Shown one piece after another: positions 9,238 to 18,230 of a stretch of DNA of 64,000 nucleotides. The position numbers and the translations under genes are program-made. Under the pieces are notes generated by a model. It was not told where the DNA came from. It did no database searches and saw nothing but the letters and a program-made list of their open reading frames with translations. The stretch comes from Chloroflexota bacterium (GTDB taxonomy: Bacteria > Chloroflexota > Anaerolineae > Aggregatilineales > Phototrophicaceae), in the NCBI GenBank assembly GCA_011523515.1, contig WTGO01000048.1, positions 1 through 64,000 on the forward strand, read 5' to 3'. Numbering within the stretch: position 1 is the stretch's first letter; each line of letters opens with the position of its first letter.

Positions 9238-10098
9238 CTATACGAAAAGCGGCGCCATCTCCCACTCGGCCGCCATCGCTTGCATGACGGCGTCGGGCGT
9301 TCGTTCCTGATAGCGCTCGGCGGCATCCAGCACCAGCGGCAAGACGTGTATGTCGCCGACAGTATTCAGGAAGACATCTTCGTTTCCCAGTATCCAGTGT
9401 ACGGCTTTGTCGATGCTGGCTTGGTCGGCGAGCGGTTCATACCAGGTGGCGTGGCTGCGCTGCTCGCCGACATAGGGCCGGCGCGTGATGCCTTTGATGG
9501 TCTGCAGCGCGCAATTGCGAGCTTTGCAGATCTCGACCACTTCATTGAAACCGGCGCGATAAACCGGATTCTGCATCATCGGGTAGTTGTAAGGCAGCAG
9601 CACCGAGTCGAAGTCGAAGCGCTCCAGACTGCGCTGATGCATACGCGCGATGGCGACATCATGGCCGGTGACGCCGATGTACTTGACCAGCCCCTGCTCC
9701 CGCGCTTCCAGCAGGTATTCCAGAGCGCCGCCGGGACCCATCGCTACTTGCCATTCTTCTTCGCCGACCAGATAGTGCAGCTGGATCAGGTCGATGTCAC
9801 TGACGCGCAGGCGCTGCAGCGAGCGCTCGAATTGGCGCTTGGCGGCATCGTAAGTGCGCTCGCCGGTCTTGGTGGCGAGGAAGAATTGGTCGCGGTGCGT
9901 CTCCATCCAGGGACCCAGGAGCAATTCCGAATCGCCGTAGCCGGCGGCGGTATCGATGTGATTGACGCCACGGGCGAGCAGCAGTTCCATGGTCCGATCA
10001 GCTTCGTCCTGCGTGACATCGCTGAAAGCCGCCGCGCCGAAGAGCGTGCGCGTACTCATGTGGCCCGTGCGTCCAAAGGCTTTCTTGGGGATAGGCAT
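9238..10098 (-). CDS. Aldo/keto reductase
   Basis: This 286-residue protein has the AKR signatures: [12 protein letters not shown] with the catalytic Asp and Tyr (about residues 48-59), FLATKTG with the Lys, and LIQLHYL with the His. The fold is a TIM barrel using NADPH to reduce carbonyls of sugars or ketones. Length is near the bacterial norm. The start has a strong AAAGGGGG ribosome binding site. It leads a minus-strand run of sugar-metabolism genes that continues to 16 kb, but 64 bases separate it from the next gene, so co-transcription is uncertain. Confidence 0.88.
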   Translation of the reverse strand: MPIPKKAFGRTGHMSTRTLFGAAAFSDVTQDEADRTMELLLARGVNHIDTAAGYGDSELLLGPWMETHRDQFFLATKTGERTYDAAKRQFERSLQRLRVSDIDLIQLHYLVGEEEWQVAMGPGGALEYLLEAREQGLVKYIGVTGHDVAIARMHQRSLERFDFDSVLLPYNYPMMQNPVYRAGFNEVVEICKARNCALQTIKGITRRPYVGEQRSHATWYEPLADQASIDKAVHWILGNEDVFLNTVGDIHVLPLVLDAAERYQERTPDAVMQAMAAEWEMAPLFV

Positions 10099-10161
10099 CG
10101 GATTGCCCCCTTTCCAGATTAACTTATCGGATTGCTAGACGTGAGGATTATACCAGCAAGC

Positions 10162-11028
10162 TCAGGCAAACAGCTCCTTCATTACCGCCACCGAGGCACG
10201 GAAGCCATCCTCGAATGTGCCGCCCGGTGGACGATAGACCGACTCCAGCGAGATGGATCCATCATAACCGTCCGCGGCCAACGCGGTCGCCAGGTCGTTC
10301 AAATAGGGCGCCATCTGCCCGCTGCCCAGCTGACGGCAGGTCACCGTAGCCTTGGCAATGTCGACCACCACGTCTTTAAGGTGTAAATGCCCGAGGTAAC
10401 CGCCGCGCAGCGCGTTATAGCCGTCCGGGTAAGCGACTTCGGTGGAGTAAAGCGCGTTGGCCGGATCCCAGAGCAGCTTCAGCCGCCGCGAGCCCAACTC
10501 ATCTATCAGCTTGCAGGTCAGGTAGGCGGAGTTGGTGATGGCGTTGTTGCCCGTTTCGACGACCAGCGTGATCCCGCGGTCTTCGGCGATCTGCACTGCG
10601 CCGCCGATCAATTCCCGCGCCTTGTCCCAAGCGCCGGTGGCCACATTCCACTCCTCCGCGCCTTGGCTGCCGAAGAGGATCATCTCCTTTTTGAAGCTCA
10701 TGATGCGCACGAGGCCGCAATCCAACGCCTGCGCCATGTCGATGCAGCGGCCCAGCGCGTCCAGATGCGCCTGGTAGGCGGGCGCGTTAGGCGATAAGTC
10801 GCCCAGCGCCAGTCCGCCGAAAATATGCCGAGAGATGCAGGAAACTTCGACCTCATGTGCTTTCACGAGTTGCTGCACACGGTTCAGCTGCGCGTCCGAA
10901 AGGTCGCCGACTTCCTTGTCCCAGAGGAATTGCAGCTCGGCTTGGGTCAAGCCGAATTCGTTCATAACCGACAGCGCGTGTTCGAATTCGCGGCTGATAC
11001 CGTCTGTGATAACACCTAGCTTTGCCAT
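10162..11028 (-). CDS. Sugar phosphate isomerase/epimerase (xylose isomerase-like TIM barrel)
   Basis: This 288-residue protein has the AP-endonuclease-2/xylose isomerase-like barrel. Metal-binding signs are VVETGNN (Glu at strand 5), LLWDPANAL (Asp), LGHLHLKDV (His) and ISLESVY (Glu). Such proteins isomerise or epimerise sugars or inositols, or dehydrate keto-inositols; the substrate is not clear. A related but distinct barrel protein lies at 12098-12967, and a Gfo/Idh dehydrogenase and a HIBADH-type dehydrogenase are close by. This composition is typical of inositol or rare-sugar catabolism. Confidence 0.82.
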   Translation of the reverse strand: MAKLGVITDGISREFEHALSVMNEFGLTQAELQFLWDKEVGDLSDAQLNRVQQLVKAHEVEVSCISRHIFGGLALGDLSPNAPAYQAHLDALGRCIDMAQALDCGLVRIMSFKKEMILFGSQGAEEWNVATGAWDKARELIGGAVQIAEDRGITLVVETGNNAITNSAYLTCKLIDELGSRRLKLLWDPANALYSTEVAYPDGYNALRGGYLGHLHLKDVVVDIAKATVTCRQLGSGQMAPYLNDLATALAADGYDGSISLESVYRPPGGTFEDGFRASVAVMKELFA

Positions 11029-11059
11029 TCTATTTTCCCTGTCAGTTCATGCTGCTTAC

Positions 11060-11084
11060 GAGCGACCCAAGGGCCGCCCTTACA
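11060..11084 (+). repeat. REP-like palindrome, copy 2 (degenerate)
   Basis: GAGCGACCC AA GGGCCGCCC followed by TTACA. It keeps the plan of the other copies but with mismatches in the stem. It lies between two same-strand genes. Confidence 0.6.
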
Positions 11085-11099
11085 AATCAGCCAAATGTG

Positions 11100-11981
11100 T
11101 TACCACTCCACTTCGACGCCGGAGAATTCTTCCAGCAGCTTGACGATTGCCCAATTATCGCCTTCGGGAAAGCGCGAAATGCCGGCCTGAAACAGCTCAT
11201 TGGCGGCGCTGGTGGCGAAGAGCGGCAAACCGTTCTCGCGCGCCAAGGCCATGCTGATGCCGATGTCCTTGACCATGGTGGCGATGTGGCTGCCGGTGTT
11301 TTCGAACTTGCGCGTCATAATCAGCTCTGCGCAATTCTTGAAGAAGGGCGTATTGCCGACGTGGGTGCTGCTGAATACCTCGTAGAGCGTCTCGCCGCTG
11401 ATGCCGGCGGCCGCGCCCAGGGCCAGCGACTCAAAGATGCCGGCGAAGGTCACGCCGATATAGGCTTGCAGGGCTGCCTTGACCGTCTGGCCCATGCCGA
11501 TGCTTTCGCCGATGTGAAAGATTTGCTCGCCAACCGCGTTAAGTACATCTTGATTGGCCGCGAAGACAGCCGCTTCCGCCGCGACCATCATGGTCAGCGT
11601 ACCGGCTTCAGCGCCGAACTGACCGCCGCTGACCGGGCTATCGATCAAGTTGAGCCCTGACCCGGCCAGCGCCGCTTCGACCGCGCGAGCCTCCGCCGGC
11701 TGAATTGTGGCAGTGACGATGATGGTCGCGCCGGGCTGCAAGGTCGGCCGCAAGCTGCCGACCACATCCATAACCTGGGCGCCGGTCATCACCATGACGA
11801 AGACGGCATCGGCGCCCGCCAGGTCGCCCAGCGAATCGGCGGCCCGGCCGCCCTGCTCCGCCAACATCCTACCGCGCTCGGAGCGCAGATCGTAGCCGAT
11901 CACGTCAAAGCCGGCGGAGAGCAGGTTCTGCGCCATGCCCATGCCCATGTTCCCGAGGCCGACTACTGCGGTTGTTTTCAT
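11100..11981 (-). CDS. NAD(P)-dependent oxidoreductase, 3-hydroxyisobutyrate dehydrogenase family
   Basis: This protein of 293 residues begins MKTTAVVGLGNMGMGMAQ, the Rossmann GxGxxG motif of the beta-hydroxyacid dehydrogenase family. The substrate segment DSPVSGGQFGAEAGTLTMM and the catalytic Lys in GQTVKAALQ (about residue 173) are present. It should oxidise a 3-hydroxyacid such as 3-hydroxyisobutyrate, tartronate semialdehyde or a sugar acid. An upstream ATG-like extension to 12032 runs through a REP-like repeat and is rejected. Its neighbours are sugar isomerases, which suggests sugar acid metabolism. Confidence 0.85.
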   Translation of the reverse strand: MKTTAVVGLGNMGMGMAQNLLSAGFDVIGYDLRSERGRMLAEQGGRAADSLGDLAGADAVFVMVMTGAQVMDVVGSLRPTLQPGATIIVTATIQPAEARAVEAALAGSGLNLIDSPVSGGQFGAEAGTLTMMVAAEAAVFAANQDVLNAVGEQIFHIGESIGMGQTVKAALQAYIGVTFAGIFESLALGAAAGISGETLYEVFSSTHVGNTPFFKNCAELIMTRKFENTGSHIATMVKDIGISMALARENGLPLFATSAANELFQAGISRFPEGDNWAIVKLLEEFSGVEVEW

Positions 11982-12004
11982 GGCGCACCTTCCAGTGGGT
12001 CGAT

Positions 12005-12073
12005 GGGCGAGCCAAGGCTCGCCCGTACGCATATTTTCCCTGGATGCGGGCGACCCGCCGGGTCGCCCCTACA
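12005..12073 (+). repeat. Two REP-like palindromes (copies 3 and 4)
   Basis: Copy 3 at 12005-12028 is GGGCGAGCC AA GGCTCGCCC plus GTAC. Copy 4 at 12048-12073 is GGGCGACCC GCC GGGTCGCCC plus CTACA. The pair is in direct orientation with about 20 bases between. It sits between two genes of the minus-strand run. Confidence 0.75.
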
Positions 12074-12097
12074 TTTCTGTTAGATGAGAGGTGGGCG

Positions 12098-12967
12098 CTA
12101 TGAGCCGGCCAGGAATTTCACGCCTTGCAGCACGCCCTGCTTCTGCTCGTATTCGGTGTCGTCGTAGTAGTGATCTTCCAGCTCGATGCTGACGCAGCCG
12201 TCGTAGCCGCTGTCTTGCAGGATGCTGAGGATGATCTTCCAGTCGGAGAGGCCGTGGCCCGGGATAGTATAGCGCCAATTCATGCCGCCATACTTGAAAG
12301 GCGCAGCGAAGGCCGCTTCTTGAAGATTGCCGTACTGATAGAGGCTCTCGTCGATGATCATGCAGTCTTTGCCGTGGACGTGGAAGACGTGGCCGACGAA
12401 TTCCTTGAGAAAGCGAATCGGGTCGATGCCCATGCGCAAGAGATGCGACGGATCGTAGTTGACGCCCATATTGGGCGAGCCGATCTGCTCGATAAAGGCG
12501 CGGTAAGTCTCCGGCGTGCAGACCAGCGAGCCCGGCCCCGGCCAGCCTTCAATAGCGAGATACGCGCCGCATTTCTCAAAGGTCGCCGCCAGCTCGCCGT
12601 AGCTATCGACCATGTAGCCGAAGTTCTCGGCGCGGGGGCGGGCAGCATCTACGGGGAGCATAACGACGAAGAAAACCTTGGCGCCGGCGGCGGCACAAGC
12701 GCGGATGTACTCGGCGTTTTGCGCCACGGCAGCGCGGCGCGCGCCCGCGTCGGGCGATATCATCTCAGTCCAGACGCTCAGGTCAGCCGAGCCGATGCGC
12801 AGCCCGGCGTCCACCACCGACTTGGCGATTTGATCGGTATCAGGACCCAGGTCAACGACTTCCAGGTCGTTTTCGAGCGCCCAGGCGATCATGCCGTCGA
12901 GGTCTTGCTCCCAGGCGTAGTTGCGGCGCCGCCAGCCCAGCGGGAAGTTGCCAGTTGCAGTCTTCAT
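12098..12967 (-). CDS. Sugar phosphate isomerase/epimerase, TIM barrel
   Basis: This 289-residue xylose isomerase-like barrel protein shows the expected metal residues: LAIEGWPG (Glu), NYDPSHLL (Asp and His), VFHVHGKDC (His) and VSIELED (Glu). NYDPSHLLRMG and HVHGKD are typical of the sugar isomerase/inosose dehydratase group often paired with Gfo/Idh dehydrogenases. The next upstream gene on this strand is a Gfo/Idh dehydrogenase, 57 bases away, so the two probably act in one pathway. GGGAGAA precedes the start. Confidence 0.84.
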   Translation of the reverse strand: MKTATGNFPLGWRRRNYAWEQDLDGMIAWALENDLEVVDLGPDTDQIAKSVVDAGLRIGSADLSVWTEMISPDAGARRAAVAQNAEYIRACAAAGAKVFFVVMLPVDAARPRAENFGYMVDSYGELAATFEKCGAYLAIEGWPGPGSLVCTPETYRAFIEQIGSPNMGVNYDPSHLLRMGIDPIRFLKEFVGHVFHVHGKDCMIIDESLYQYGNLQEAAFAAPFKYGGMNWRYTIPGHGLSDWKIILSILQDSGYDGCVSIELEDHYYDDTEYEQKQGVLQGVKFLAGS

Positions 12968-13024
12968 GCTTGTTCTCCCATGTTGATTGATATGCCCGAA
13001 TTTTACTCATGGCGCAGGTTTTGA

Positions 13025-14020
<996 letters not shown>

Positions 14021-14186
14021 ATCGTCTCTCTTTGGGTCTCGTAATAGTGACGCAAAAATACAATGCGCGGGATTGTATCCAATGCGAAACCAAAAGGCTA
14101 ATCCAGTTTGGGAAGCAGACTTCTGCAGAATATCCGAGGCGCGTCGCCGGTCGTCAGAATCGGGGGGGCGCCGCTCGACCAAGCGC

Positions 14187-15028
14187 TCAGGTCATACGGA
14201 ACGAGCGATGCTCCTGTCGGTTTTCGATGCCGTCGAGCACAGCGACCGGCTCGCCATCGCGATCGACCCAGACGCCGCAAGGGCCGCCCCGCTCGCTCAT
14301 GCCGAAGTCAATCTCGCTGCCATCCATGCGCAGGACGGGATGATACCATTCGGCGACCGCCGCCGCTTCGTCGACGATGTAGTGGCCGATCATGGCGCAG
14401 GGAAGCGATCGCTTGTGGCGTTGGGGTAACTGCCATGCACCAGTTGGCCGTTGAAGAAGAGCACGTCTCCGGGATTCATGATGAGCGGAGTCGGCTCATA
14501 GCCGTCCGGCAGTTCCACCGTGTCGTTGGAGAAGCTAACATCCGTATCGGCATCTATCGTGCAGAGCACCGGTATGTCGTGCGTCCCCGGCACGACGAAC
14601 AAACAGCCGTTTTCCTCATCGCAGCGGTCGACCGCCATCCAGGCGGCGACGCAGGCGCCCGGGGCAACGCGCAGATAAAACTGATCTTGATGCAGCGCTT
14701 GTCCGCGCGCGCCCGGCGACTTGAAGTAGAACATCGTCTGCACGGCGTAGGGCTCGCGGCCGAGTATGGCCGTCATCCATTCGTTGAGGCGCGGATCCAC
14801 CATCCAATTCAAGCTCGTTTCGTCCCAGCGATGCGGCTGAGTGACGCGCGGGTATTGGGCGAGCGGATCGCTTTCGTCGGTGATATTGTCCGACACGCGC
14901 CGATGTTCCATGTTGATCCTGAGGAAATGCTCGCGCAGCGCCTCGACCTCGTGTTGGGAGAAAAGTCCGCGCGCCAGGGTGTAGCCCTGCTCGGCAAACT
15001 CGCGGATCTTAGTGGTTGCCGCAGGCAT
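14187..15028 (-). pseudogene. phytanoyl-CoA dioxygenase family gene with one-base frameshift
   Basis: From 15028 the frame matches the neighbouring PhyH protein (REFAEQGYTLARGLF, HQDQFYLRV with the iron-binding H-x-D, QLVHGSYPNATSDRF) down to about 14401. The last 65 residues (IGHYIVDEAAAVAEWYHPVL onward) continue in another frame to 14187. Alignment with the paralogue shows GCAGGGAAG here against GCAGCGGAAG at 15286-15295, so one C is missing near 14400. All iron ligands lie before the break. The truncated product might fold partly, but it loses a large C-terminal strand region. A sequencing error cannot be excluded. Confidence 0.8.
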
Positions 15029-15093
15029 ATTGATGTCTGGCTCCTCACTTGGCTCCGTGGCGCGCGTCAATTGTTGTCGCCGGCGCCAGCCCC

Positions 15094-15936
15094 TCAGCTT
15101 GTATAGCGCGTATCGATGCCCTCGAGGACGGCGACCTGCTCGCCATCACGGTCGACCCAAACGCCGCAGGGTCCGCCGTGCTCGCTGACGTCTAAGCCTA
15201 TTTCGCTGCCGTCCATGCGCAGGACCGGATGATACCACTTCGCTACCGCCTCGGCTTCGCCGACGATGTAGTGGCCAATCAAAGCGCAGCGGAAGCGATC
15301 GGCAGTGCTGTTGGGGTAACTGCCGTGCACGAGCTGGCCGTTGAAGAAGAGCACGTCGCCGGGATCCATGATCAACGGAATCGGCTCGTAATCGGGCGGC
15401 AATTCAACAGTGACATCAGTGAAACTGACATCGGTATCGGCATCGACAGTGCATAAGACGGGAGTGTCGCGCGTACCGGGAACGATGCGCAGGCAGCCGT
15501 TTTCCTCGTCGCAGCGGTCGACCGCCATCCAGGCGGCGACGCAGGTGCCGGGATCAACGCGCAGATAAAACTGATCCTGATGCAACGCTTGTCCGCGGGC
15601 GCCCGGCGGCTTGAAGTAAAACATCGTCTGGACGGCGTAGGGTTCCCGCCCGAGGATGCTGGTCATCCATTCGTTGAGTCGGGAATCGATCATCCATTGC
15701 AAGCTGGCTTCGTCCCAGCGGTGCGGCTGCATGACTCGCGGGTATTGCGCCAGGGGATCGTTCTGCGCAACGGTATTGTCCGATTTCGCATCACGTTCTC
15801 GTATCGCAAGCTGCTCCGCATTGATGCGGAAGTAGTGCTCGCGCAGTTCCGCGACCTCGTCACGACCGAAGAGACGGCGCGCGATGGTGTAGCCCTGCTC
15901 GGCGAATTCACTTGCGGATGTGGTTGGAACAGGCAT
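15094..15936 (-). CDS. Phytanoyl-CoA dioxygenase (PhyH) family protein
   Basis: This 280-residue Fe(II)/2-oxoglutarate-dependent oxygenase has the facial triad His119-x-Asp121 (HQDQF) and His204 (LVHGS), with Arg214/Arg216 (DRFR) for 2-oxoglutarate. It should hydroxylate a small organic substrate. In many marine and soil bacteria such enzymes act on diverse lipids, betaines or phosphonates, so no substrate is named. It is the intact member of a tandem duplication with the frameshifted copy 65 bases downstream. The start has GAGAGGGGAAAA before it. Confidence 0.87.
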   Translation of the reverse strand: MPVPTTSASEFAEQGYTIARRLFGRDEVAELREHYFRINAEQLAIRERDAKSDNTVAQNDPLAQYPRVMQPHRWDEASLQWMIDSRLNEWMTSILGREPYAVQTMFYFKPPGARGQALHQDQFYLRVDPGTCVAAWMAVDRCDEENGCLRIVPGTRDTPVLCTVDADTDVSFTDVTVELPPDYEPIPLIMDPGDVLFFNGQLVHGSYPNSTADRFRCALIGHYIVGEAEAVAKWYHPVLRMDGSEIGLDVSEHGGPCGVWVDRDGEQVAVLEGIDTRYTS

Positions 15937-16094
15937 CGCTTTTCCCCTCTCTTATGCGCCTGCGCTAATTGTAACCTAGAATATGCGCCATAACGCTACT
16001 GATCGGCCGTACGCGACATCAGATGGTGTCTCTATGTGGAAGACACGGTACGCTCCTGCTAGAATGTGTCTACAATGTAGAAACGGAGTGTCGA

Positions 16095-16340
16095 ATGGTG
16101 ACGAAGATTCAGAAATGGGGCAACAGCTTGGCGGTGCGAATCCCAAAGGCGCTGGCGGAAGAAGCCGGGCTGGAACGGGGCAAGCCGGTTGACGTCCGCT
16201 GTGTGAATGGCGAACTCCGGATCAGAAAGCGTGGCAGAAAGCGCTACGATCTTGATGAGATGCTGGCAAGCGTACCCGATGATTATGACGAAGGGGAATG
16301 GGACACGGGGCCGCCTGTTGGCAATGAGCTTTGGTGGTGA
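16095..16340 (+). CDS. MazE-like AbrB-fold antitoxin, without a toxin partner
   Basis: This 81-residue protein begins MVTKIQKWGNSLAVRIPKAL, the swapped-hairpin AbrB/MazE DNA-binding domain, and ends with the acidic toxin-binding tail (DEGEWDTGPPVGNELWW). The start at 16095 is supported by similarity to the second MazE at 16479 and by CGGAG upstream. No toxin gene follows: 138 bases later a second antitoxin begins. It could be the survivor of a second mazEF pair, or may cross-regulate the neighbouring pair. The two antitoxins share the KWGNS and RIPK motifs and the GxPVGxExWW tail. Confidence 0.85.
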   Translation: MVTKIQKWGNSLAVRIPKALAEEAGLERGKPVDVRCVNGELRIRKRGRKRYDLDEMLASVPDDYDEGEWDTGPPVGNELWW

Positions 16341-16417
16341 GCGACACTAACGAACGTCAAGAGGTTTTTCGCGCACTGTAGCCTGACATTAAGCTTGTTT
16401 GGTTTTTCGCACTGCTC

Positions 16418-16445
16418 TCGACATTTGACGTTGATATCGTATAAT
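16418..16445 (+). promoter_or_regulatory. Sigma70-type promoter of the mazEF pair
   Basis: TCGACA (16418-16423), a 16-base spacer and TATAAT (16440-16445) lie 33 bases before the mazE start. Downstream, TATCTACATTGG resembles TGTCTACAATGT in front of the first mazE and may be an operator shared by both antitoxins. Confidence 0.6.
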
Positions 16446-16478
16446 CTGTATCTACATTGGATAAACAGGAGGCAGATT

Positions 16479-16724
16479 ATGTTGGCTACAGTTTCCAAAT
16501 GGGGAAACAGCCGCGCGCTTCGCATTCCAAAGCAGTTAGCGTTGGAGACGGGTCTCGACTACGGCAGCAAGGTTGAGCTAGTCCTCGAGGACGGACACTT
16601 GCGTATAATCCCGGTCAAGGAGCCGCGCTATACGCTTGAGGAACTGGTAGCGCAAATTACCCCGGAGAATCGACACGGAGAAATCGATATCGGCCCCGCT
16701 GTTGGCAAAGAGGTCTGGTGGTGA
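16479..16724 (+). CDS. mazE: MazE-type antitoxin
   Basis: This 81-residue protein has the AbrB/MazE fold (VSKWGNSRALRIPKQLALET) and an acidic, Trp-rich C-terminus (EIDIGPAVGKEVWW) that would wrap around the toxin. It binds its own promoter and neutralises the toxin encoded next. An AGGAGG ribosome binding site lies 5 bases before the ATG. The next gene overlaps its stop codon, the usual translational coupling of antitoxin and toxin. Confidence 0.9.
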   Translation: MLATVSKWGNSRALRIPKQLALETGLDYGSKVELVLEDGHLRIIPVKEPRYTLEELVAQITPENRHGEIDIGPAVGKEVWW

Positions 16725-17053
16725 CGTATATCCCGGAACGTGGCGACATCATATGGATCAATTTCGATCCACAAGTGGGTCATGAGCAAGCGGGGCACAG
16801 ACCCGCTTTGGTCGTATCTCGGCGGATCTACAATCGCGCCTCCGAGTTGCTGATCTGTTTCCCAATTCGAAGTCGCCAGAAGGGATATGGCTTTGAGGTG
16901 CCGTTGCCCCGGAATTTTGAAGTTAAAGGCGTCGTGCTAGCTGATCAGGTCAAGAGCATGGACTGGCGCCTCCGCAAGGCGCGATTTTTCGCTAAAGTGC
17001 CGGACGCCGTTCTCGCTGAAACCTTGGACAAGCTTGGCGCGCTTGTCCAATAA
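16718..17053 (+). CDS. mazF: MazF/PemK-family mRNA endoribonuclease toxin
   Basis: This 111-residue protein has the MazF/PemK SH3-like barrel: YIPERGDIIWINFDPQVGHEQAGHRPALVVS with the conserved G-D-I-W and H-E-Q-x-G-x-R-P-A elements, later LADQVKSMDWR. It should cleave single-stranded RNA at short motifs when its antitoxin is lost. It starts with GTG (16718 or 16721) inside the end of mazE. Length and motifs are complete, so the toxin is probably active. Confidence 0.9.
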   Translation: MVTYIPERGDIIWINFDPQVGHEQAGHRPALVVSRRIYNRASELLICFPIRSRQKGYGFEVPLPRNFEVKGVVLADQVKSMDWRLRKARFFAKVPDAVLAETLDKLGALVQ

Positions 17054-17179
17054 AGGGCTCTTGCTAATTTGTTGGCACAGCCTCGCGCTTTAATGTATTC
17101 TCTCCCCAATTAATCAACACTGACGACTTGCCCCGCAGCCGCAGCCAGTACAACTTATATCACCACGACGGAGAAAATC

Positions 17180-18172
17180 ATGTTCGACTGGACACACGAA
17201 GAATTGCCGCAACCGACCACTGACGTAGCGACCTTGCAATCCAACATCGACGAGTTCGGCTATTGCCTGGTCAAAGACGCCATCGCGCCCGCTCAGCTGA
17301 CGGCCGCCAAACAGCGCTTGCTGGAACAGGCGCGGGCGGAACTCGAAGGCGGCCACGCCTTTGAAGACGGTGGCGCCAAGCAGCAGTGGGGCCAATTCAC
17401 CGATGAAGAAGGGCGCGTCCGGCGCGAGGCTTTTTCGGCGGCGGCCGGCGGCGTCAACCAGCGTGTCTGGATGTTAATCAACAAGGGGCGAGTCTGGCGC
17501 GAGCTGCTGGCGCAGCCGACTGTGCGCGCCGTCGTCGGGCATGTGCTGGGCGCCGACTACCTGCTCTCCAGCTACGGCGCCAATATCGCCAAGCCGGGCG
17601 GCATCGCCATGAACCTGCACACCGACCAGTGGTGGATGCCCGAACCCATCCATCGCAACCCCAATCCGGTGCCGGCCGGCTCACTGACGCGCGAGCTAAG
17701 CAACCGTGTGGATGACCACCCGGCCATGATCGCGCCGCCGGTGGTCGTCAACGTCATGTGGATGCTCAACGATTTCAGCGAGGAAATCGGCGCCACGCGC
17801 ATCGTGCCGCGCAGCCACCTTTACGGCCGCCGCCCCGATGCCGAGCGCGACAAGGATGTGGTCAGCATCCCGGCGGAAGGCGTCGCCGGCAGCGCCATGC
17901 TCTTCGACGGCCGCATCTGGCACGGCACGGGCGCCAACGTCAGCGATCAGCAGCGGCTGGGCGTGCTGACCACGTTCGTGGCGCCGCAATTCCGCACGCA
18001 GGTCAACTTCACCATGGCGACCGCGCCCGAGGTGGTGGCGGCGGCGGACGACGACCTGCTGGCGTTGCTGGGCTTCAAGATCTGGAATGCCTACGGCCGC
18101 ATCGAGAGTCCGGTGGCGGGTTATATTCAGCAAGGCGAGCGCTCGCTGGGCGAGTTGCGGCCGCGAATGTAA
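17180..18172 (+). CDS. Phytanoyl-CoA dioxygenase family protein
   Basis: This 330-residue Fe(II)/2-oxoglutarate oxygenase has iron ligands His147-x-Asp149 (LHTDQWW) and His248 (IWHGTG), and Arg260 near the C-terminal end of the barrel. It differs clearly from the tandem PhyH pair at 14-16 kb. GGAGAAAA precedes the start. It is followed in the same direction by an amidohydrolase, a Rieske protein and a VOC protein, which suggests an oxidative and hydrolytic route for a persistent organic compound. This assignment is inference. Confidence 0.86.
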   Translation: MFDWTHEELPQPTTDVATLQSNIDEFGYCLVKDAIAPAQLTAAKQRLLEQARAELEGGHAFEDGGAKQQWGQFTDEEGRVRREAFSAAAGGVNQRVWMLINKGRVWRELLAQPTVRAVVGHVLGADYLLSSYGANIAKPGGIAMNLHTDQWWMPEPIHRNPNPVPAGSLTRELSNRVDDHPAMIAPPVVVNVMWMLNDFSEEIGATRIVPRSHLYGRRPDAERDKDVVSIPAEGVAGSAMLFDGRIWHGTGANVSDQQRLGVLTTFVAPQFRTQVNFTMATAPEVVAAADDDLLALLGFKIWNAYGRIESPVAGYIQQGERSLGELRPRM

Positions 18173-18230
18173 AGAATTGCACAAGCATTATTCGGCTCCG
18201 CTTTCGTCTTTATAGGGAAGGGGCCGAGAG

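Noticed and set aside
9280-10122. Long plus-strand frames over the aldo-keto reductase and over other minus-strand genes (for example 12125-13024 and 14108-15106)
   Set aside because: They mirror recognised families on the other strand and show no motif of their own.
12005-12073. CRISPR array from the repeated palindromes
   Set aside because: Only two units, spacers of about 20 bases, and the same palindromes are scattered over the window. No cas gene is present.
14395-14405. Programmed frameshift in the first phyH copy
   Set aside because: No slippery sequence or following stem was seen. A single missing base relative to the paralogue explains it better.
16425-16445. TTGACG as the -35 box of mazEF
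   Set aside because: It lies only 9 bases before TATAAT; TCGACA at 16418 has a proper 16-base spacer.
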